Positions 25,621 through 31,480 of a stretch of DNA of 31,480 nt are shown here, one piece after another (position 1 is the first letter of the stretch; each line of letters starts with the position of its first letter). The DNA is taken from the NCBI GenBank assembly GCA_964404205.1, contig CAYOJD010000021.1, positions 1-31,480 on the forward strand, given 5' to 3'. This DNA comes from CAZWBR01 sp964404205 (GTDB taxonomy: Bacteria; Bacteroidota; Bacteroidia; Bacteroidales; Prolixibacteraceae). Under the pieces are notes generated by a model. That model made no database searches. It was not told where the DNA came from and saw nothing but the letters and a program-made list of their open reading frames with translations. The position numbers and the translations under genes were made by a program.

Positions 25621-27351
25621 ATGCAGAAAACCTGGAGAATTAAAGAACCGGCTGATATGAATGAGGTGAAACACCTTTCGGCTGAGCTAAACGTAGATAT
25701 GGCTATTGCCAATCTATTGGTTCAGCGGGGGATCAAGACCTTTAACGATGCCCGTTCATTTTTTCGTCCAAAACTGACCGATCTGCTTGACCCTTTTCTG
25801 ATGAAAAACATGGACAAAGCAGTGGAGCGACTGCAGAAAGCCATTGAAAACGACGAACGGGTAATGATTTACGGCGACTACGATGTAGATGGAACAACTT
25901 CGGTAGCGCTAATGTATTCTTTTCTTCGGTCAAGAATCACAAACATTGAATATTATATCCCCGACCGCTACATGGAGGGGTATGGCGTTTCCAAAACAGG
26001 GATCGAATATGCCCATCAACATCAAATTTCGCTGGTCATTGTTCTCGACTGCGGAATTAAAGCTGTAGAAAGAATTGCTTATGCAAAGGAATTGGGGGTC
26101 GATTTCATTGTCTGCGATCACCACAATCCCGATGACGAAATCCCTGATGCAGTAGCGGTACTCGATCCCAAACAGCCCGGCTGTAATTATCCCTATAAAG
26201 AGCTGTCAGGCTGCGGTGTTGGATTTAAATTTCTTCAGGCTTACTGCCAAAAAAACAATATTCCTGAAGAAACAATTTACGAGTTGCTCGATTTGGTTGT
26301 GGTTAGTATTGCTTCTGACATTGTGCCCATTACGGGAGAGAACCGGATTTTGGCCTTTTACGGGTTGCAGAAACTGAATAACAATCCGTCAACGGGATTA
26401 AAGCGAATTATCGAAATTGCCAAGATAGATGGGGAAATCAAGATCAACGATATTGTTTTCAAAATTGGGCCACGGCTAAATGCCTCAGGACGGATTGAAC
26501 ATGGCAAAAAATCGGTTCGTATCCTGCTGGCCGAAGATACTGACGAACTGCTTCGCCTTGGCTCTGAAATCGATGAATACAACGAAATCAGAAAATCGCT
26601 CGACCGCGACATCACACAGGAAGCACTGGAGATGATTTCGAAAAGTGAATTTTATGACGGACGAAAATCGACTGTAATCTACAACCGCGACTGGCACAAA
26701 GGTGTAGTAGGAATTGTTGCCTCGCGATTGACAGAATATTATTACCGGCCAACAGTTGTCCTAACCGAATCGAATGGATTGGCTACCGGTTCGGCACGTT
26801 CAGTCGGGGAATTCGACCTTTATGAAGCAATCGGGAAATGTGCCGATTTGCTGGAATCGTACGGTGGACATATGTACGCCGCCGGTTTGTCGATGAAACT
26901 CGAAAATGTCGCCGAATTTTCGCGCCGTTTCGAACAAGTTGTTCGTGAATCGATATCCGAACAACAACAAACCCAAACCATCGATATCGATGCCAAAATC
27001 TCATTGTCCGATCTCACCCCAAAGTTTTTGCGGTTGTTAAAGCAATTTGAGCCTTACGGTCCGCACAACATGACCCCAATTTTTGTCACTGAAGATGTAA
27101 TGGACTACGGAACAAGCCGCAAGGTTGGTAAAAATGAGGAGCATTTGAAACTTGATTTGATGGAGGCCAACCGTTCGACTTCCAGGTTTTCAGGAATTGG
27201 GTTCTCTCTGTCCGGCCATTGGGAATTGGTCAGCCAGTCGCTGCCTTTCGATATTTGTTATTCGGTAAGCGAGAACGAATATCGCGGCAAAACCTACCTG
27301 CAACTCAATGTCAGGGATATTCGTTCGAGGCTCGACGAGCACGAGCAATAA
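25621..27351 (+). CDS. recJ: Single-stranded-DNA-specific exonuclease RecJ
   Basis: A 576-residue full-length RecJ. The DHH phosphoesterase domain has motif I DYDVDG (86-91), motif III CDHH (165-168) and a further block LDPKQPGCNYPYKELSGCGVGFKF. The DHHA1 domain carries WHKGVVGIVASRL near 359-371 and the GGH motif at 415-417, after GSARS. A C-terminal OB-like region closes the protein. It degrades single-stranded DNA 5'-to-3' and acts in recombinational and mismatch repair in the cytoplasm. It is divergent from lysS, with its own promoter; the Nudix gene follows 72 bases later on the same strand. Confidence 0.97.
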   Translation: MQKTWRIKEPADMNEVKHLSAELNVDMAIANLLVQRGIKTFNDARSFFRPKLTDLLDPFLMKNMDKAVERLQKAIENDERVMIYGDYDVDGTTSVALMYSFLRSRITNIEYYIPDRYMEGYGVSKTGIEYAHQHQISLVIVLDCGIKAVERIAYAKELGVDFIVCDHHNPDDEIPDAVAVLDPKQPGCNYPYKELSGCGVGFKFLQAYCQKNNIPEETIYELLDLVVVSIASDIVPITGENRILAFYGLQKLNNNPSTGLKRIIEIAKIDGEIKINDIVFKIGPRLNASGRIEHGKKSVRILLAEDTDELLRLGSEIDEYNEIRKSLDRDITQEALEMISKSEFYDGRKSTVIYNRDWHKGVVGIVASRLTEYYYRPTVVLTESNGLATGSARSVGEFDLYEAIGKCADLLESYGGHMYAAGLSMKLENVAEFSRRFEQVVRESISEQQQTQTIDIDAKISLSDLTPKFLRLLKQFEPYGPHNMTPIFVTEDVMDYGTSRKVGKNEEHLKLDLMEANRSTSRFSGIGFSLSGHWELVSQSLPFDICYSVSENEYRGKTYLQLNVRDIRSRLDEHEQ

Positions 27352-27423
27352 GGCTTCGGTATCGGATTATCCCATATTAATCAATTATTTACCTTTTCAA
27401 GAAACAATAAATCGACATTCAAA

Positions 27424-28059
27424 TTGAATCGAAAAGATAAGATATGGGTTGACGTTCTGAAAGGGAATTGGAGCTCCCTGCCAGGAAAAGAAGCTCATCA
27501 ATTGCTGCTTCCTCCGGGAAGGATACTCGAACCTCCTCCCGGAAGCAACGACCATCGTATCAGCGGCGTTCTTTTGCTGTTATTTCCGGAAGGTGACGAA
27601 ATATGCCTCGCCGTTATTCGCCGCCCAAACACCATGAAAAACCATGCCGGGCAGATTGCTTTTCCAGGAGGAAAAGCCGAACCAAATGACAAGGATATTA
27701 TTGAGACGGCGCTACGCGAAACATTCGAAGAAACCGGGGTTCACCCCGAAAGCATTCAAATTATCGGGGAACTTAGCCCCATATATCTACAGATTAGTAA
27801 TTTCGAAATCCATCCGGTAGTAGGTTGGTGCCCCACAAAACCCACTTTTAGAATCGATACGTCAGAAGTTGAGTCGATACACACAATCAGATTATCAGAC
27901 TTAACCCAACCCAATGCAATCGTGTACAACAATATTGAAACCCTGACCGGATTCCTCAATGTTCCAGGTTACGAGGTCAATGGTATTTTTATCTGGGGTG
28001 CAACCGCCATGATTTTATCTGAGTTTCTGGTACTCTGTACGCTAAATCATCAGGGATAA
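27424..28059 (+). CDS. Nudix hydrolase, CoA pyrophosphatase (NudL) type
   Basis: A 211-residue Nudix protein. The CoA-diphosphatase signature HAGQIAFPGG precedes the Nudix box GGKAEPNDKD...ALRETFEETGV, whose catalytic block REtFEEtG is at 98-105. The family (NudL, UPF0035) hydrolyses the diphosphate of coenzyme A and its derivatives, giving 3'-phosphoadenosine 5'-phosphate and phosphopantetheine. The signature includes the UPF0035 extension, so CoA is the likely substrate. No in-frame ATG lies near the N-terminus, and the TTG at 27424 is the best start; a start further upstream at a rarer codon is possible. It ends tail-to-tail with the MltF-like gene, overlapping by ten bases. Confidence 0.9.
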   Translation: MNRKDKIWVDVLKGNWSSLPGKEAHQLLLPPGRILEPPPGSNDHRISGVLLLLFPEGDEICLAVIRRPNTMKNHAGQIAFPGGKAEPNDKDIIETALRETFEETGVHPESIQIIGELSPIYLQISNFEIHPVVGWCPTKPTFRIDTSEVESIHTIRLSDLTQPNAIVYNNIETLTGFLNVPGYEVNGIFIWGATAMILSEFLVLCTLNHQG

Positions 28060-29231
28060 GTAGCTTTGTATTGAAAATAGCGTTCCATCACCTCGTTGGC
28101 AAATGTTGTGGTGTGACTACCACGATAATATCCCCATCGTACCACCTTGTCTTTATAAAACTCCGGTTCCGATTTCATTTTCAGAAAATAAGCCACGTTA
28201 TCGTCCCAAATATCCGGATCGCGATTGTATTTTTTGGCCAGTTTGCGGGCATCTCGAATATGGCCCGCGCCACAATTGTACGAAGCCACTATAAACCACA
28301 TTCGCTGTTCATCGTCTTCAATATCCGAAAATTCCCTGTCGAGCTGCATCAAAAGCTTTATTCCTCCCTGTAAATTTTGCCTGGCATCGAAAGGGTCATT
28401 TACTTTGTATAATCGAGCTGTTGCCCTTACCAACTGCATCATACCCATAGCCCCACCGGGCGAAACTGCATCGGGGTTAAATTTCGACTCCTGATAAGCC
28501 AACGATGCAACCAGCCGCCAGTCGATTCCACTGCTTTCGCTCAATTGCTGAATCAACTCTTTGTATTCCGACAATTTACCTACCGACCTCAGTTTACGAT
28601 AAACTTTTGCTTTGGCTGCTTTTCGCGAATATTTGTCGCGAAGCAGCATGTAACTAGCCGATTTGGTGTACTTTTTCATCCATTGTTCGGCAAATTTGGC
28701 CAAATCGTTTTGGGGGCTATTCCATATCCATGCCCACTCTTTGCTTCGATTCCAGATAGTATCGGGCTGATAATAAACATTAAAGTGCATTAACCGGTCG
28801 GCCACTCCCACTTCGGGAAAATGGTCTACCCGTCTGTTTTTTCTTTTGGTAAAAAAAGGATATATCACTGCAGTCCCCATACTGTTAATTTCGCCAACAG
28901 GGATTTTATGTATGAAAATATCAGCACTATCTGATTTTCTTCCGGAATAATAATCAGAATGATGGAGTACAAATTCGGGCTTTACACCTAACTCGGCAGC
29001 CAATGCCGAAACCATTTCAATCTGAAAATTATTGGGAACTTTGGGCAAAGTAAAGAATCTGGAAGTGTCGGTCAGGATAGAAACCCGCAAAACGCCCTTT
29101 TCTCTCACCCGTTTTAGTTCAGAATGATGGCTGTGTTGAACGGGCATTGTTTCAACTTTTGTGTGCGGAGAACTACATGCAGCAATTAAAAACAGAAAAA
29201 AAAGTGGAACAACAAAATGGGGTCTCACCAT
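28050..29231 (-). CDS. Lytic murein transglycosylase lipoprotein, MltF-like
   Basis: A 393-residue lipoprotein. The signal ends in a lipobox (IAAC, Cys19). Residues ~45-200 resemble a shortened substrate-binding-protein (SBP_bac_3) domain (REKGVLRVSILTDTSRF, FQIEMVSALAAELGVKPEF). From ~223 a lysozyme-like SLT domain follows, with catalytic Glu248 (AYQESKFNPDAVSPGGAMGMMQL) and ASYNCGAGHI. Such enzymes cleave peptidoglycan between MurNAc and GlcNAc, leaving 1,6-anhydroMurNAc. E. coli MltF has 518 residues with a ~250-residue N-terminal domain; here the SBP part is only about 175, so it may have lost one lobe. I chose ATG 29231 because it places the lipobox correctly; an in-frame ATG at 29339 overlaps the porin gene. 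It follows that gene by 25 bases on the same strand. Confidence 0.9.
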   Translation of the reverse strand: MVRPHFVVPLFFLFLIAACSSPHTKVETMPVQHSHHSELKRVREKGVLRVSILTDTSRFFTLPKVPNNFQIEMVSALAAELGVKPEFVLHHSDYYSGRKSDSADIFIHKIPVGEINSMGTAVIYPFFTKRKNRRVDHFPEVGVADRLMHFNVYYQPDTIWNRSKEWAWIWNSPQNDLAKFAEQWMKKYTKSASYMLLRDKYSRKAAKAKVYRKLRSVGKLSEYKELIQQLSESSGIDWRLVASLAYQESKFNPDAVSPGGAMGMMQLVRATARLYKVNDPFDARQNLQGGIKLLMQLDREFSDIEDDEQRMWFIVASYNCGAGHIRDARKLAKKYNRDPDIWDDNVAYFLKMKSEPEFYKDKVVRWGYYRGSHTTTFANEVMERYFQYKATYP

Positions 29232-29256
29232 AAAAATCAAGCTTTTGTAAATCACA

Positions 29257-31293
29257 TTAATCGTAGAACGACCATGACAAGCCAAACGACGGAGCAGCAA
29301 TCTGAGCAGGATATCCCGGAGATGTAAAATAACCTCCATCCATAAAAAGTGTTCCCAAATTGGAATATTTGATATAAAAGCGTGTGCGTTTCAACCTTAA
29401 ATTGATATAGGCATCGATCCAGGGAAAGCTGCCTATCTTTTCGTCGTTCTGAAGGTAGAACAGTCCTAATGCCGGCGAATATTTATCGGCATAATATTCG
29501 GTTTCATATCGCACATCAAACCCAATTTGGAAACTAAGCACTTTAGCCAACAACCCCTCGTAAAAGCTGCTGTTCATTACAACCAGTTGCGGGATATGCA
29601 AATAATCCTGCGAAGTTGGCTGCTGAAACATTACTTTGTTCAGAAAATTCCATCCGCCTGCTTTAAAATCCTTCTGAAGGTAGATTTGCATTACCGAGAA
29701 AGCAGAGCCTGCCTGCTCGGGTTTTACATCTTCGTTGACAAAGACATATTTATTGATAACCGAATAATTGGCACCGGCTTTTACCTTGAGTTTGGGCGAT
29801 TCGTACGAACCTCCCACTGTTAATCGATAGGTTTTGTCGAGATTTTGATCCCACTTATAATGGTTCGAAAAATATCGCTCGTAAAAATAATTGGGGGTCG
29901 AGTTGACCATCTCGCCGCGCAGTTTCAGTACTGTAGTATCTTTGAAAATAACAATCGGCTTATCGATATCGGCTTTTACTTCGAAATCACCGCTGTTTCG
30001 TCCCTGAATAAAATATTTGCCTGACGCATTCCAGTTCCAAAATTGTCCTTTCGAGCGGTAGATTGAACCTCCGACAAATGTATTTGAGTACTTTTCGCTG
30101 TCAGTCAAGCCAAGAATGGAGTCACCGCTGGTCACAATGTCACGGGGAAACTTTACTTTGATGATGTCATTTCCAATAAAGACCTGTTTCCCGAATGTAT
30201 ATTTTCTATCGGGAGCTTCAACAAAACGGATATAAAAACGATTCGAAAGCCGGTTCATGGCCGAACGATCGATGGTTGCCGGTTCATTTTCAGTTCCAGT
30301 TTCACCGTTGATACATGGAATGTGATCTTTCCCGTAATAGAATACCTGACCTCGATCGTCGCTGTACGTATAATAGGGATTAGGCTCTGTTTCCGTATAC
30401 TTTCGTTTGGCATTCGTTAGTTCGAATGTGTGCATCAGCGTAACCCGCGGAATAAAGATTTCGAACGATTCATCTTTCTCTTTGACCTCTTTCCAACTGC
30501 CTAATTTATACTGGTGCGAGAATACGACTGAGAGATTGTCCATTATGGTATTGGCTCCGTTGAGCCACACCGGAAGGTTTTCGGGCTTCAGGTCCGGATT
30601 TTTAATATCATCGGGCTGCGGAAGTCCACCGTTCTCATCATTGTCAAATTGATTTTTACTCAATGCAAACCAATAATCATAACGGTCGTTGTTATAACTG
30701 GAGAAAAATCCGATGTTTCGGACTTTGGCTTCCTGATTAAGATATTTTCCCTGAGAAGAAATCGAATTATAAATGATTCCAAAATTTAATTTCTGACCAA
30801 TATTTTGGGTATGAAAAACTTTTAGCCAGGTTTCTCCGTTGGGTTTATTCGCAAACCACTGACCATATTCGAGCAGCGTATATGGCTTGGTTACATTGTA
30901 ATAAATATTTTGATTGGCCCATATTCCATATTCAGAATAATTTCTAAAAAAAAGGAAACTATTATTGAAATCAGCTCGCTGAAAGAAATTATTGCTTTGA
31001 TAGGCACTGCCGAAATTCCCTAACGATTGAACGGTGATGGAGTTTTGGAGCTCGGGATGATAGTTCTGGTAATTGTTGATAGAGGTATCGACTTTCACCT
31101 CTTCGGCACGGGTCATCTCGTCGAGCAACTTGTAAGTTTTCATTACAAACTTGACAGTATCTTTTGGTGACCTTTGATTTGCGCCGCGTGTTTGGCCTCC
31201 GGATGCTTTTTTAAACTGATCCGATTGAGCCATTGAATGACTGAAAATCAAAATCAGGGCAAGCAAAAGTGATATATTTCTTATTTGACTCAT
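29257..31293 (-). CDS. Putative outer-membrane porin (Porin_10 type)
   Basis: A 678-residue exported protein. It has a signal peptide (~1-23, ending FSHSMAQ), a ~50-residue polar N-terminal segment, then a long beta-rich region of alternating aromatic and polar strands (for example NNFFQRADFNNSFLFFRNYSEYG and FGLSWSFYD at the C-terminus), the usual plan of Bacteroidota 'putative porin' proteins (Porin_10). It should form an outer-membrane beta-barrel for diffusion; the substrate is unknown. The start is the ATG at 31293: an in-frame ATG at 31332 would add 13 charged residues before the signal peptide and would lie upstream of the predicted promoter element at 31300-31307. It is followed at 25 bases by the MltF-like lipoprotein gene. 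Confidence 0.88.
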   Translation of the reverse strand: MSQIRNISLLLALILIFSHSMAQSDQFKKASGGQTRGANQRSPKDTVKFVMKTYKLLDEMTRAEEVKVDTSINNYQNYHPELQNSITVQSLGNFGSAYQSNNFFQRADFNNSFLFFRNYSEYGIWANQNIYYNVTKPYTLLEYGQWFANKPNGETWLKVFHTQNIGQKLNFGIIYNSISSQGKYLNQEAKVRNIGFFSSYNNDRYDYWFALSKNQFDNDENGGLPQPDDIKNPDLKPENLPVWLNGANTIMDNLSVVFSHQYKLGSWKEVKEKDESFEIFIPRVTLMHTFELTNAKRKYTETEPNPYYTYSDDRGQVFYYGKDHIPCINGETGTENEPATIDRSAMNRLSNRFYIRFVEAPDRKYTFGKQVFIGNDIIKVKFPRDIVTSGDSILGLTDSEKYSNTFVGGSIYRSKGQFWNWNASGKYFIQGRNSGDFEVKADIDKPIVIFKDTTVLKLRGEMVNSTPNYFYERYFSNHYKWDQNLDKTYRLTVGGSYESPKLKVKAGANYSVINKYVFVNEDVKPEQAGSAFSVMQIYLQKDFKAGGWNFLNKVMFQQPTSQDYLHIPQLVVMNSSFYEGLLAKVLSFQIGFDVRYETEYYADKYSPALGLFYLQNDEKIGSFPWIDAYINLRLKRTRFYIKYSNLGTLFMDGGYFTSPGYPAQIAAPSFGLSWSFYD

Positions 31294-31299
31294 CGGCTG

Positions 31300-31307
31300 C
31301 AAAGATA
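31300..31307 (-). promoter_or_regulatory. Candidate -7 element for the putative porin gene
   Basis: TATCTTTG on the minus strand (31307-31300) is a perfect TAnnTTTG. It ends only six bases before the ATG at 31293, which would give an almost leaderless mRNA. The -33 region is not a clean TTTG. Confidence 0.4.
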
Positions 31308-31363
31308 TGTTTTTCCTTCGATTGGTTAACATTTGTCTAATCCTTGATCACCCTCGAATCGAT

Positions 31364-31480
31364 ATGTTTTCGCCAAATGGTTACTTCTGCACCGTCGTTT
31401 GTGATGGAACGGGATTAAAACCATTCAAATTACACGTGTGCGATGACAGGGGAGACTCCCGATTGCTTTTTTTGCCGGCC
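31364..31480 (+). other. Open reading frame running off the window, not recognised
   Basis: An ATG at 31364 opens 39 codons to the end of the window with no stop (MFSPNGYFCTVVCDG...). Another frame on the minus strand is open for 32 codons and stops at 31383-31381. Neither translation resembles a family that I know, so I do not claim a gene; the remainder from 31308 is otherwise featureless. Confidence 0.2.

Noticed and set aside
1..31480. CRISPR arrays, tRNA or rRNA genes, insertion sequences, phage genes, toxin-antitoxin or other defence systems
   Set aside because: None seen: the only clear direct-repeat array has no spacers, and all convincing genes are explained as above.

Overview
The window reads as chromosomal core sequence of a member of the Bacteroidota, probably Bacteroidales/Marinilabiliales-like; I cannot fix the genus. 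Reasons: SecD and SecF are one fused polypeptide, there is a Porin_10-type 'putative porin', LysS carries a C-terminal extension, a DUF2400/TIGR02757 protein and a DUF4412 protein are present, and several genes are preceded by the Bacteroidota -7 promoter element TAnnTTTG instead of a -10 box. Shine-Dalgarno sequences are not evident. I saw no tRNA, rRNA, CRISPR array, insertion sequence or phage gene.

Layout. 1-2600: tail of a MacB/FtsX-type ABC permease (+), then on the minus strand an ECF sigma factor followed with no spacer by a four-helix membrane protein, and an RsuA/RluB-type pseudouridine synthase with a long basic N-terminal tail. 2700-11100 (+ strand): phosphohexomutase (GlmM/PMM type), malate dehydrogenase, a small retropepsin-like aspartyl protease, SecDF, TatA and a CPA1-type K+/H+ antiporter. 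11100-11630: a gene-free stretch holding an 11-bp tandem repeat. 11630-14330 (+): LolD-type ABC ATPase, TIGR02757 protein, tRNA1(Val) A37 methyltransferase and a DUF1761 membrane protein, closely spaced. 14380-21200 (minus): DUF4412 protein, OmpA-domain protein with a lectin-like middle, DUF2892 protein, RluA-type pseudouridine synthase, an unknown lipoprotein and a GH78-like rhamnosidase lipoprotein; the last three are nearly contiguous. 21200-25330 (minus): apparent lysS-gpsA-pgi operon, where pgi contains an assembly gap of 10 N. 25620-28060 (+): recJ, divergent from lysS, and a CoA-diphosphatase-type Nudix hydrolase. 28050-31300 (minus): putative porin followed by an MltF-like lytic transglycosylase lipoprotein.

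Functionally the window is mostly housekeeping: central carbon and envelope-precursor metabolism (phosphohexomutase, Mdh, Pgi, GpsA), protein export (SecDF, TatA), lipoprotein release (LolD), envelope turnover and permeability (MltF-like, porin, OmpA-type), RNA modification and translation (RluB, RluA, TrmN6, LysS) and DNA repair (RecJ). I found no convincing undescribed multi-gene system. The parts most worth a second look are the retropepsin-like gene whose start lies just after a perfect terminator hairpin, the 11-bp tandem repeat, the GH78/lipoprotein/RluA cluster, the compact MltF homologue, and the pgi gap, which the conserved motif suggests is really about 5 bases long.
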